NCBI GenBank assembly: GCA_032717465.1
Contig: CM064670.1
Span: forward strand, 11,041,118 to 11,105,117
Reading direction: 5' to 3'
Length of the DNA stretch: 64,000 bases
Origin: Coenobita brevimanus
Taxonomy: Eukaryota; Arthropoda; Malacostraca; Decapoda; Coenobitidae
This document shows, one piece after another, positions 1-11,797 of this stretch. The translations under genes and the position numbers were made by a program. Under the pieces are notes generated by a model, which made no database searches, was not told where the DNA came from, and worked only from the letters and a program-made list of their open reading frames with translations. How positions within the stretch are numbered: the first letter of the stretch is position 1; each line of letters starts with the position of its first letter.

Positions 1-198
1 TCTTCTTCTTCTCTGCCTTTGTCTTTGTCATGCCTTTTTCTTTTTCTTTTCTTTTTTTCTTCTTCTTGTTCTGCTTCTCCTCCTCTTCCTCCTCCTCCTC
101 CTCCTTCTCCTCCTCTTCTTCTTCTTCTTCTTCTTCCTCCTCCTCCTCCTCCTCCTCCTCCTCCTTCTCCTCCTCCTCTTCCCCCCCTCTCTCTTTTA
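1..198. repeat. Pyrimidine (CTT/CTC)n tract
   Basis: Continuous C and T with TCT and TCC triplets at the window edge. The Ser- and Pro-rich frames are not genes. Confidence 0.95.
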
Positions 199-267
199 AG
201 TTTAATTTCAACGTACGAGTATAAGCCATATAGATTCATTTCATGTGCTATGAATAGGATATAGTTG

Positions 268-270
<3 letters not shown>

Positions 271-320
<50 letters not shown>

Positions 321-423
321 ACACACACACACACACACACGCACACACACCAATCCTCTTGCAGTTTAATTTCAGGATCTGAGCCAAATCCCTTTATTAT
401 ATTTGTGTGGGTGATTGTGTTTG

Positions 424-470
<47 letters not shown>
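271..470. repeat. (CT)n and (CA)n microsatellites
   Basis: CT at 271-317, CA at 319-350 and CT again at 428-468. Confidence 0.95.
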
Positions 471-472
<2 letters not shown>

Positions 473-585
473 CCAGGCATGATAACACCCTCGTGGGGGG
501 TAGTAAAACATACTTTTTTGTTATATCATCATCATCATCATCCCCACTTAACAATAGTTCGGATTCAGTCCCTACTCCTCTCTTC

Positions 586-804
586 ATACCGGTGCGAAAG
601 AGTTAAGGAACCTCCCTAACACCTCATGTAACCGATTTTTTTTTTTTTTTTTTGTTAACGTTACTGTCGTCTTCTGTGTTCCTTAAATCATTCTAATATG
701 GCCAGCCTTTGCATAATCAAGGTACAAAATTATATTAACCAGCAGATTAAACAATAAATCACTGAGGAGAAGGTGATTGGGAGTCGCCTAAACCGACGAG
801 AAAA
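586..804. mobile_element. MITE-C copy, decayed
   Basis: AACCTCCCTAACACCTCATG with a T-run insertion at the left, and AAATCACTGAGGAGAAGGTG then CCGACGAGAA at the right, match MITE-C ends. The central TTACTGTCGTCTTCTGTGT is shared with the 7588 copy. Confidence 0.6.
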
Positions 805-1136
805 TGGGTCTAGGCGGGGAGAATAAGGGCCTTTGTCTCCTTTTGTCTCCCTTTGTCTCCCTTCGTCAGTCGTGGCTCGCAATTTAGGCGGCATGTAGGC
901 TTCGAGGCAACTCTTCCTTGGCGATTTATTTTGCCTACTAAGTCTCAATATATTGTTTGAATGCTACACATGGCCTTTTTACACCGACGTGGTATTTGTC
1001 AGTGAAATGCAAGATGGTGGTAGTAGTTGTGGTACTGGGGGTGGTAATGGTAGCAGTAGTAGTAGTAGTAGTAGTAACTTGTTGTTGTTGTTGTTATCGC
1101 CCACCTTTAGAAGGCGGGGCGATTATGTTTCTGCCT

Positions 1137-1140
<4 letters not shown>

Positions 1141-1190
<50 letters not shown>
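1141..1190. repeat. (GT)n microsatellite
   Basis: 25 GT units next to the 163-bp tandem repeat. GTA/GTT triplets lie just upstream at 1018-1095. Confidence 0.96.
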
Positions 1191-1191
<1 letters not shown>

Positions 1192-1195
1192 TTTT

Positions 1196-1612
1196 CCCAT
1201 TATATCTCACGAACGGCTTGAGCTATCAACATGAATCCTTCATGGTATCAAGATATGGCCAAAATCTTGGCCGAGTTCGATAATAGGTGCTCGGGGTCAA
1301 GGATAAAGCCACTAAAATGGCTGCCAAAGTCAACTAGCTTTTATCGACCGCCTTTAGCACCATTACATCTCATGAACGGCTGGAGCTATCACCATGAAAC
1401 CTTCAGGGTATCAAGATATGACCAAAATCTTAGACGAGTTCGAAAATGGGCATACGGGAACAAGGCCAAGGTCACCAAAATGGCTGCCAAAGGTTAACTA
1501 GTTTTTATCCCCCGCCTTTAGCACCATTATATCTCATGAACGGCTGAAGCTATCAAAATGAAACCTTCAGGGTGTCAAGATTTGGCATAAATCTTGGACT
1601 TGGCCAACAGCA
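1196..1612 (+). repeat. Tandem repeat, unit about 163 bp, about 2.5 copies
   Basis: Units start at ATATCTCACGAACGGCTTGA (1201), ACATCTCATGAACGGCTGGA (1365) and ATATCTCATGAACGGCTGAA (1530), each followed by CTATCA...ATGAAACCTTCA...TCAAGATATGGCC. The same sequence forms the arms of the foldback at 14.0-14.5 kb. A (GT)n array abuts the first unit. Confidence 0.78.
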
Positions 1613-2038
1613 TAATCTGGCGGACTATTTGCATTTGGCTCCCGAGTACTTTTCTTTCATTGCTATTGTTGTTGTTTTCGGCGCTGGAAACCAGTGGACT
1701 ACAGGCTTAAATTGCCCTTCTGCAGTTCACCATCATCCTTTCGGTGGAATGGGAAGTTTAAAAAGTATAAAATAAAGAACTGGGATTCGTCGCTAACCAG
1801 AGGACCCAAACCCTGATGAACAAGACTGAATATAAGTCAAATGTACTGGCACCCGAGTGAGGGCGTGGCGAGGAAGACATCGGAGAAGTTTGAAAATGAC
1901 GCTGATAAACTCACTGATATTCGAGAACTAGACAGATCACTAAACCCACTTCCTTATACTCTTGTGTTATCAGCGGAACCACCACCAGAACAAGGATATG
2001 AGACTATGATGTAGAAATCAGAAACACGAAGACAGTAA

Positions 2039-2040
<2 letters not shown>
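1613..2040. other. No gene recognised
   Basis: Unique-looking sequence with stops in all frames; nothing seen. Confidence 0.6.

Positions 2041-2042
<2 letters not shown>

Positions 2043-2104
<62 letters not shown>
2043..2104. repeat. (CA)n microsatellite
   Basis: About 31 CA units. Confidence 0.96.
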
Positions 2105-2105
<1 letters not shown>

Positions 2106-2499
2106 GCAAAGAAACTGAAGACTAACATAATAATATGACACAAACATAATCATAAAAGCACAAACACACATAAAAAGCAAGCAAACAAACAAAAGCCAAA
2201 CAAACAAACACATATAGGGTTCACCAGGGATGTATGAGTTTGGTGCCATGAAAATGACATTAATACAGCACATGAAAGCCCAATTAACCAACACCTTTCA
2301 CTCATAGTCTAACAATTTTCCTCCCCGCTGGTTCTTCCGAGTCAACTCCTGTCCCTTCCTACTGATCTCCTATCACAGCCCTCCCCTCTGAAATAACAGA
2401 TAAATAAAGTAGATGTGCAGTTTCGTCCTGCATATTCAGATGAAACACGGAAGCAGCATATGCAATTCTGCCATACGTATAGTGATTTCGCTGAAGTCT

Positions 2500-3335
2500 A
2501 TGTGCTCACTTTCACCTGTTTGATCATTTCTGACTTTGGGAGGGGGAATGACCCCTGCAAGAATCACTGAGGGAGTCACGCTCCCTTAAATGTCACCTTG
2601 CAGAAGAAAGTTCACTGTACAACATGTACTAAGATACCACCTTTGTATCTGCCCTCCTTTCACTGTTTATTAGAATGATAAATTTAATGACGACGACTGA
2701 CCCCTTTAAAATCATGGATGGAAATCTGTATAGTGGGAATCATTGTCACTGACCAGACAAACTCACCAGGGAAATGGCACTGAAATCTTTCCCCTGTTTC
2801 TGATCACTTTTATTTTTGAGAGAGGGACTAACCCCCTCAAGAATTAAGGAGGGCCTTGGCTCCCAAACATCGCATTACCGATGTGAGTCCATTGCACAAC
2901 GCGTTCTAAGATATCGAAGATTTATCTACCACCTTTACGCTATTTCTGAGAATTTTTAATTACGTGAGTGGGGCTAACCCACCCTAAGTCAGGGTTGGAA
3001 ACCTTTGGATTAACCAGAAGAACTCACCTGGGAAGTTTCAGTCAAATATTTTTCCATTTTCTGGTCGTTTTTATTTATAGGAGGGGTGCTAACCCCCCAA
3101 GAATCATTGGGAAAGGGTCACGCCCCCAAACATCGCATTACGGATGAGAGTGAATTGCATAACATGTACTAAGATATCAAAGCCATATCTACGTTTTCTA
3201 TCACTATTACTGAGAACCATTAATTTGATGAGGGGGGATGACCCCCAAAAAATCATGGCTGGAGAATTGAATATGATGAAAAACCTTCCCAGGAGCCAGA
3301 CGAACTCACCTGGGAATTTCATTTAAATCCATCAA
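2500..3335 (+). repeat. Tandem repeat, unit about 270 bp, three diverged copies
   Basis: The marker GACCAGACAAACTCACCAGG (2751) recurs as AACCAGAAGAACTCACCTGG (3014) and AGCCAGACGAACTCACCTGG (3294). The spacing is 263 and 280 bases. The intervening AAACATCGCATTACSGATG and GTACTAAGATATCAAAG segments are shared. Not coding. Confidence 0.75.
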
Positions 3336-3352
3336 AAAGCCTAGGAGGACTT

Positions 3353-3677
<325 letters not shown>

Positions 3678-3697
3678 CCCCAACGTGGCACACATCC

Positions 3698-3745
<48 letters not shown>

Positions 3746-3748
<3 letters not shown>

Positions 3749-4570
3749 CATATATCCCACAACACATCACTGTCAAACTCTACCCAGGTCACGTCCAGCA
3801 CCACACCACTCCATTTGCTACGCTAGTCATAAATTGGCCTCGAGAGATTTATAACTGCGCAAACATATAAATTCAGCTTGACCCTGATAAGGCGGATTGG
3901 CTGAATATATTACGCTTTCAGGAGGCAGGGCGGTGCTGGAGAAGGACTCCTTCACGTGGTGGCACCGGGTAGCAGCTCCATTGCCCGGTTATAAGAAAGT
4001 CCTTCAAAAAAATATTGTTTTTCAGAATCTTCCAAGGGCTTTTGTCTGTAAAATACAAATCTTAGTTGCGAGAGGAAAATTACAATGTGGATTTAATTAA
4101 TTAATCATTTAATTAATTTATTTACTGGGGGAGCGAGGACAAAAAAAGAAAAAGTAAAAAGTTCCCTTCTTTTCTTCTTACTGCGAAAACAAATAATAAA
4201 CTACAAAACAGAATCGATCGTAAAATATCTTCTGTACTCCCTCCACTGAATGTCCATGAAGTGACCTAAATGTATTTCTGTGGACAAAAATATCGATCCA
4301 GCTCACTACGATAAATAGTGAAACAGCGAGCCACGACCTTTGACACACAGCATTGTGATCCACGGAACCCAACAAATATATCAGAACATTTTGTAAACGT
4401 TTCATAATTACTCGACTAGACAGTGGGACGATATTTCTGACCGTAACTCTAATTCCAGATGCAAAACTTCGTTCTCTTCGCCTCTTCTTCGTGGCTGGAC
4501 TCACAAACGCTTAAATATGACGTGATGGACTGGGTGACATATTATTATCCATCTCTGGGTGACTCTATGC
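3746..4570. other. No gene recognised; one dispersed fragment
   Basis: 3935-4010 (GTGGTGGCACCGGGTAGCAG, TTGCCCGGTTATAAGAAAGT) resembles 17965-18035. The 108-codon minus frame at 4178-4504 has no recognisable motif. Confidence 0.55.
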
Positions 4571-4873
4571 AGGGGCGGATCCAGGAATATATCTGATGTG
4601 TTGCCCTTATCACTTGCCTGAGTAATGTAGGTCTGGCATCCCCTTGCCCGTAAAATATGCAGTGTATGTATGTAGGGTATTGTATTATTATTATTATTAT
4701 TATTATTATTAGTGTGGTCTGTATCACATCTGTATGGGTAAAATAACACAACACCAATAAAAGAGGCAGTGTCTGTGTACGTATGTATGTAAAATCTCGC
4801 ATATTTATCGTTAGTGTGGTACAGCAGGGGTCTTGGCTGAACACAGTTGGCAACACCCCTGGATCCACTCATG
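4571..4873. mobile_element. hAT-like MITE, about 300 bp
   Basis: Left end AGGGGCGGATCCAGG followed by GTGTTGCC; right end in reverse complement AGTGGATCCAGGGGTGTTGCC minus the last bases, so GGATCCAGG and GTGTTGCC occur inverted at both ends. TATGC sits outside both ends. An (ATT)n array at 4684-4711 lies inside. No coding capacity. Confidence 0.55.
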
Positions 4874-4879
4874 TTATGC

Positions 4880-5199
4880 ACCTCTGTCGATAAAGCCTCA
4901 TTCAGGTATCTAGGACTTCAGCGAGGGGAGAGACAGGGAGGGCTAGCACACATTTCCAACTGACTGAATCTGAGTGAACCTGATTTGACTGAACTGAAGC
5001 TGAAGTAACTGTAATCTGTAAAACTACTTGATTGTTCTGAATGATCGTGACAATAAGTAATATTAACTAAATGGAGGAGAATTAGCCTGAATCAGAATGG
5101 GTATGAAGGGTCTAGTTGGACCAGAAGCAACCTGTATTGTCACTGGTCAAATTTGTTGCTTGTTAGGTCACACAAGAGAGCAGTCCCATCTGACTCGTT
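4880..5199. other. No gene recognised
   Basis: CTGAA/TGACTGAA-rich low-complexity stretch near 4960-5030, otherwise nothing seen. Confidence 0.55.
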
Positions 5200-5272
5200 C
5201 TGACGGTTTTGCCAGCTGACGGTTTTGCCAGCTGACGGTTTTGCCAGCTGAAGGTTTTGCCAGCTGACGGTG
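5200..5272 (+). repeat. 16-bp minisatellite, four and a half copies
   Basis: Unit CTGACGGTTTTGCCAG repeated without spacers, with one A-for-C change in the fourth unit. Confidence 0.85.
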
Positions 5273-5449
5273 TTACTGGCATGAAATAATCACATCTAAA
5301 TGCAAAAATCCGTTCCCGTCTCCTGTCTCTGTTTCATTACTGGATTCGTAAACGCTCTAATAATGTGGAAGGAGGTTCAGAATCTCCCACAGATGGATTA
5401 GTATTTGCACTGTAGTCCACCGTTTCATATGCAAGCCTCTGGGGCCTAG

Positions 5450-5655
5450 ATTCTCGTCGGATAAAGAAGCTCCCTAACACTTTTTCCTAAGCAATTTAAT
5501 ATGCTGATTACTCATTGTCCTCCTCTGTATTGCACAAATCCTTCGAATATCCCCATAGTCTACACAGATAACGCACAAAGGATATTAACCAGGACACATC
5601 CAAAAATAAATCGCTAAGGAAGAGGTGCTAGGGAGCCTCCTTCACCGACGAGAAT
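5450..5655. mobile_element. MITE-C copy, 206 bp with about 46-bp TIRs
   Basis: The left end ATTCTCGTCGG...AAGCTCCCTAACAC...TTCCTAAGCAATTT mirrors the right end, which in reverse complement reads ATTCTCGTCGG, GGCTCCCTAGCAC and CTTCCTTAGCGATTT. Related copies at 586 and 7588. Confidence 0.75.
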
Positions 5656-5959
5656 ACGGCGACGAGAGATATGCAGGTGAGGCGACTTGATTTCTGAATT
5701 TGATAGTACAGCTCCTCCCCTATACACCCTACACCGAGTCCGTGTGAAATTAGGCTTGAAATCTCGAGGTGTGTTGTGTTGTATTTATCAGAATTTGGCT
5801 GGTTGGACCTCTGTAAGATACACTATGGTACGAACGTAACTAACAGATTACTGAGTTTTGGGGACGTGAAGAAATTGTTTGAAACCTAAAACCTCCCTAC
5901 GAACCCGGAAACGAAGGGGATCGGGGTAGGATTCGCAGTCGGCCCACACTCTTGTTCAT

Positions 5960-5960
<1 letters not shown>

Positions 5961-5998
<38 letters not shown>

Positions 5999-6160
5999 AA
6001 AGTGTAGTTTCCGGCACTTTGCCCCGTCAAACGAGTGAGCTGTGCCTGTGTGGATGATGTAATTAAACACTAGAGCTGTGTACACTCCACCAAAGAATTT
6101 TTATATATTTTTTTTCCTGCCGGCGCTACAGCAATCACTTGTAGTTAAGGCTTGATGGAC

Positions 6161-6205
<45 letters not shown>

Positions 6206-6222
6206 ACGTACGGAAGCAAGCA

Positions 6223-6277
<55 letters not shown>
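5961..6277. repeat. (CT)n and (CA)n microsatellites
   Basis: CT at 5961-5998, CA at 6163-6202, CT at 6221-6277. The (CTA)n array at 6427-6490 follows. Confidence 0.95.
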
Positions 6278-6280
<3 letters not shown>

Positions 6281-6448
6281 TATCCCCTTCATTCGGGTGA
6301 CTTTTTAAATCATTATATTGTTTGAACTAAATAATGTTCTCTCAACAACAAAATTCCTGCGCAGTTCACAATCGTAGTAGAACCCTGAAGCATCTGAGGG
6401 TCGAGCACTACTATACGACTATTGCCACTACTACTGCTACTACTACTG

Positions 6449-6490
<42 letters not shown>

Positions 6491-6751
6491 TCCTCTGCTT
6501 CAGTCCTTGAACCTTAAATACTTCAGGTTCAAAGTAAGACTGTGAGGTGCTCAGGGCTTTTGAGCTTTTACTGTTCGGTGTACACAGGGGCCTCTATCTA
6601 ACTGGGCGAGAAGGGATTGGAGCTTTGAAGAATAAATTATGTTTTTTCTTGCCATCTTCAAAAGACAATATTAAGGGTTTTGAATTCACTGTTTGTCTGT
6701 CTCTTTCTCTTCCTCCTCTCTCTTTTGCCAGATGTCTTTATGTGGTAAGGG

Positions 6752-6860
6752 GATGCCAGGAATAAATCTCCTCCAGGTCAATCTATCCTCTACCATCTGT
6801 CTGTCCTCTCTGCAACTGACCCCACTTTCACATATACTTCACCCCACGAATTATTCAGAT
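6752..6860 (-). mobile_element. Decayed LINE-A 3' fragment (part of a local duplication)
   Basis: Degenerate match to the antisense LINE-A tail (ATAAATCTCCTCCAGGTCAA, then CTGTCCTCTCTGCAACTGAC and CACCCCACGAATT). The same fragment with the same downstream sequence recurs at 7908. Confidence 0.55.
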
Positions 6861-7042
6861 GGCTGAAATTATACTCGCAACTTGATGCTTTATTTTTTTT
6901 TTTATTTTTTTTTTTTTTTAGTGGGACATCATTTTCGGGCCGACTTTCTAGTATCAATTTCCAGTGTTAATCTTTTATTACAACTCAGCATTCAAGATGG
7001 AAAGGTGGAAATTTCAGTTTAGAAAATTGGGAACTTCGATAA

Positions 7043-7216
7043 ACTATACTCCTTTTACTTTAACTTGGCCTGAAACTGCCACATTTCCATCTCGAACTCG
7101 TAGGTTGTAGAAACAGATTAATACTAGAATATGGTACTGGTTATGAAGTAGCGATTTTGAAGTGATGCAGAGTCATGGCACTGTCTTTTTCTGCCGCTGA
7201 ACTACGTAAAATAATA
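7043..7216 (-). mobile_element. DR-1 repeat copy, truncated
   Basis: Antisense DR-1: CTATACTCCTTTTACTTTAA, CTTGGCCTGAAACTGCC, AGAATATGGTACTGGTTATG, then CACTGTCTTTTTCTGCCGCT. Confidence 0.62.
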
Positions 7217-7587
7217 TGAAAAAGGAAGAAACTATGGACCAAGATGGTGTGAAAGAACTACAGATACATCATCATCATCATCATCATCATCCGGACCTCC
7301 TTTCCCACTCAAGGGCAGGGTGAGGAGTTGCAATGTCCAGACAGCCTAAAATTGCCCAATCCAATGGGCCATGCTTCCATTCACCCGCCCCCGGTGGGTG
7401 CGGCCATCAAAGGTGTAAATTGTCTTGCAACTACAGATACAGCCTTCATAAAACCAGTTCAGTACAAGACGTTTCTCTAAGCTGCTTAAAATCGCCTGTT
7501 CAATAGTAAGGATTCTGTTTTGGAAATGACATTATAGTGAAAAAGTAATATTTCTGTACTTCGTAAATCTATGAGCACTGGTTGCGT

Positions 7588-7792
7588 TTTCTCGTCAGTG
7601 AGTGAAGCTCCCTAACCCCCTTTCCTAAGCGATTTGTATTCTTTATTACACCTTACTGTCTTCTGTGATGTATAAATCCTTCAAATATCACCATACTCTG
7701 CATAAATAACGAATAAAAGGGTACGAACCAGCCACATCCAAAAATAAGCCGCCAAGGAAGAGGTAGTAGGGCGCCTCCTTAGCTGACGAGAT
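7588..7792. mobile_element. MITE-C copy, 205 bp
   Basis: Same layout as the 5450 copy: TTCTCGTCAG...GAAGCTCCCTAAC...TTTCCTAAGCGATTT at the left, and AAGCCGCCAAGGAAGAGGT...CTGACGAGA at the right. The middle shares CATCCAAAAATAA. Confidence 0.75.
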
Positions 7793-7907
7793 TGTGGGTC
7801 CCAGTGGCATGTAATTTCATGGTGCGCCAAGAGATATTGTTATACTCCATTCGTCTTTACGTAGCCTAGATTTTCAACCTATGCCAACTTGTTTCATGCT
7901 AATCAGG

Positions 7908-8005
7908 GGGCAGAATAAGACAAATCTGCTGTCCCCTACCATCTGTCTGTCCTCTCTCCAGCTGACACTCCACTTTCACATATACCTCTCCACCCCACGA
8001 ATTAT
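7908..8005 (-). mobile_element. Decayed LINE-A 3' fragment, second member of the local duplication
   Basis: Matches 6760-6860, including CTACCATCTGTCTGTCCTCT and CACCCCACGAATTATTCAGA. See the duplication finding. Confidence 0.55.
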
Positions 8006-8137
8006 TCAGATGGCTGAAATTATACTCGCAATATGACTCTGTTTCTTCTTTCTTCTTCTCTCTCTCTCTTTTTTTTTTTTTTTTTTTGTGGAGAGACATC
8101 ATTTTCGGGCCGACTTTCTAGCAGCACTGTCTCGTGA

Positions 8138-8425
8138 CTATAGTTCACTGACTTTCACTTGGTACAGATTTTAGTCCTTTTGCAGCTATTTCACGTAATG
8201 CAGCTACAGTAAAAGACAGTGTTACGGTTCTACATCCTTTCCATAGCACTTTTTCGTGACTAGCACCATATTGTAGTATTATCTCATCATAGCTCATTAT
8301 TCAAAATTGAGAGAAGACAACCTTAGGCCAAGTTAAATTGAACAGATCGTATCACCATATTCCAGTGTTAATGGATTATAGTTCAGCATTCAGGATAGAA
8401 AGGGGTAATTTTAGGCCAAGTTAGA
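8138..8425 (+). mobile_element. DR-1 repeat copy plus a partial second 3' half
   Basis: TTTAGTCCTTTTGCAGCTAT and CATCCTTTCCATAGCACTTT identify the copy. The right end GGCCAAGTTAAATTGAAC at about 8330 is followed by a second right-half copy ending GGCCAAGTTAGAG near 8425. Confidence 0.62.
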
Positions 8426-8564
8426 GAGGGGGGGAAGGGGATAGGAACATTTCTCCGTCATTCCTTTATGCTATCGCTATAATTGATTTGTTCTCATCTG
8501 ACGGAAGTGGGCCACTTGTAGAACTTGAATACTAAGTCGCGGTTGCATGGAATTTCATGAACCC

Positions 8565-8930
8565 TAGTTATGAGGCAGGAATGAGTCTCCTTGGTTACCA
8601 GACAAATCATCCCCCAAATCCGACTATATCTGGCCATCAACCAAATTAAAACGGGTTGGGGATTTCTTTCAGGTTAGAATAAACGCTTCTGTCATGAGAT
8701 AGGAACGAGTCTTCTTGGTTACTAGCCAAATCGACCCTCCAATCTGACTACATTTGAACATTAACCGAATTAAATGGGGTTGGGGATATTTGTCAATTTA
8801 AAGTAAATATCATTGTAATGGTAGAAATGAGTCTTCTTGGTTACTAGCCAAATCAACCCTCCAGTCTGACTTCACGTGGCAGTCAACTGAGCTGAAAGGG
8901 GTATTGGATATTTGTCAGAATAAATAAACG
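8565..8930 (+). repeat. Tandem repeat, unit about 126 bp, three copies
   Basis: GAATGAGTCTCCTTGGTTAC (8579), GAACGAGTCTTCTTGGTTAC (8705) and AAATGAGTCTTCTTGGTTAC (8826) start equivalent units, each with CTGACT...CATxxACC and GGGGTTGGGGATAT-like segments. One antisense unit lies at 62700-62790. Confidence 0.78.
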
Positions 8931-9065
8931 GGATATACTACACTGCTTCCTCAACAGATTTTTTGAGAGTTAAAAATTATGTAGGCTACCGTAAATTGTA
9001 GTGGTAACAGCGAGATTTTTTTTTTTAATGGCATGTAGGGAAATTTCGAAAGGGTAATGAAATAA

Positions 9066-9416
9066 TATTATTTTTACTCAAACTTGGCTTGAAATTGCCA
9101 TATCTCTGAATGTTGAGGTATAAGAGGAGACTGATACTAGAATATGATCCTGGTTAAGAACTGTTATGCAAAGGATGTAGAGTCTTAACATTGTCTTTTT
9201 ATTTTTTATGCAAGGAAGAAGGAATCAAAGGCGAGAAGCCAGCAAGATAGTTCCCTCCAAGAAAAAATAAAAACGAAATAACAGAAAGTGAAATTCAAGA
9301 TTATTTCATTTCGCGATGCTTGTACAATGTGTACAAGCATCTCGAAATGAAATGCGTTTAAAAGACAGATTTGCGGAAAATAAGCTGCAAATGGACGAAA
9401 ATGAGGGCCAAGTTAT
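9066..9416 (-). mobile_element. DR-1 repeat copy split by a hairpin-bearing insertion
   Basis: The antisense DR-1 left part (TTTTTACTCAAACTTGGCTT to CATTGTCTTTTTATTTTTTA) ends near 9210. The remaining part (AATAAGCTGCAAATGGACGA, then GGGCCAAGTTATT) resumes near 9378. About 160 bases, including the hairpin at 9303-9353, lie between. Confidence 0.6.
9303..9353. repeat. 24-bp stem hairpin with 3-base loop
   Basis: The left arm ATTTCATTTCGCGATGCTTG... pairs with 9330-9353 at 23 of 24 positions, with loop ATG at 9327-9329. A single-arm version (TTCATTTCGAGATGTCTGGA) occurs at 58109 and a weaker one at 19058, so the arm is probably a transposon terminus. Confidence 0.8.
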
Positions 9417-9473
9417 TGTTATGGAATAATAATTACAACACAGTGTGTATATCTGTTCAGCCAAATGTATTAA

Positions 9474-9630
9474 TCCAGGGAGGGGTGGGCCTCAAACAAA
9501 TCGCCTCCATGTCATCCTGTCCTCTGTCATCAGGCTGCCTTTCCTCCAACTCACACACCCTTTAACCATATATCTCTACATCCCATCGCTCCTTCTCTTT
9601 CTCAGTCTCCCCCTCCCTCTCTCATCCAAT
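9474..9630 (-). mobile_element. LINE-A 3' fragment
   Basis: Contains CAAACAAATCGCCTCCATGT then the CT-rich complement of the Gly/Arg-rich LINE-A tail, including CCACCCCATC-like positions. No open frame remains. Confidence 0.7.
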
Positions 9631-9639
9631 AAATTCTAT

Positions 9640-9722
9640 ATCAGCGACATTCAAATCTTACAAGAATTCCCTGACCCAGCCGGGGACCGAACTCACGCCC
9701 TTTCAGACAGCAAACCACTTTT
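9640..9722 (-). mobile_element. tRNA-derived SINE fragment
   Basis: In reverse complement: GGTTTGCTGTCTGAAAGGGC, then GTGAGTTCGGTCCCCGGCTG, a B-box-like motif. A (CT)n array replaces the head. Confidence 0.45.
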
Positions 9723-9723
9723 C

Positions 9724-9727
<4 letters not shown>

Positions 9728-9778
<51 letters not shown>
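9728..9778. repeat. (CT)n microsatellite
   Basis: About 25 CT units directly after a SINE B-box fragment. Confidence 0.95.
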
Positions 9779-9780
<2 letters not shown>

Positions 9781-10204
9781 GGGCAGCAGTCTCTTCATAG
9801 TTCTATTAGTTACACATTCCTTTTCCTTTTAAGCATTCTTTTTATCACAGTTTGCGGTGTGAAACTGGGAAGTCATATTTAAATAACTTAACTAATCTGC
9901 TATTGTATCTTTCTATCTGTCTATCTATCCATCTAGCTAACTATCTATCTTGTTATCTTTCTTTCCTTCTTTCCATCTCCTATTCATCCTTCCATCTGTC
10001 TATCTATCTATCTATCTGTCTTTATATCCATCAGTCTATCTATCCATCCATCCTCACCGTCAATAAACATGATACCTCTACACCTACCAGTGTGATCGCC
10101 AGTCAGGGTGTAGTGGACGCAGCTGTGTACGTTCCCTCGTTAGGTGTGGATCTAAAGGGATTGGCTGCAGCTTCCTGGGGCCAGATTGAAACTGGAATCC
10201 TTTC

Positions 10205-11334
<1,130 letters not shown>

Positions 11335-11387
<53 letters not shown>

Positions 11388-11641
11388 TTTATGCAGTATG
11401 GGATGGCAACAAACAAATCGCCTTCATGTCACCGTCCTCTTGTCATCTGGCTGCCCTCCCTCTCTTATCTCTCCACCCCATTTCACGCTCAGCCTTTTTT
11501 CACTCAGTTTTATTCCGGGAGAGGATATTTTTACCATCAGATATATTTAGACGTTTCTGTTATCCTTACATTTTTCCTCCTGAAGTTTCACTACTAGATA
11601 GCCGAGTGGAAAAGTTGTCAAAGAATCATTCATAACAACTG

Positions 11642-11713
<72 letters not shown>
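11335..11713. repeat. (CT)n and (CA)n microsatellites around a LINE-A fragment
   Basis: CT at 11335-11384 and CA at 11646-11713. Confidence 0.95.
11397..11500 (-). mobile_element. LINE-A 3' fragment
   Basis: GGCAACAAACAAATCGCCTT and the following CTGTC.../CTCTCCACCCCAT segment match the LINE-A 3' end in antisense. It follows directly on a (CT)n array. Confidence 0.7.
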
Positions 11714-11715
<2 letters not shown>

Positions 11716-11797
11716 CAAGACGCTTCCTAAGAGTCAGAAATTTCGACATTACTTAGGTTCGTTCGACCCTCTTTTTTTTTTTCTTTTTTTTTTAAGG

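Noticed and set aside
5200..5272. Short regular repeat considered as a CRISPR array
   Set aside because: Units are directly adjacent with no unique spacers, and the DNA is eukaryotic.
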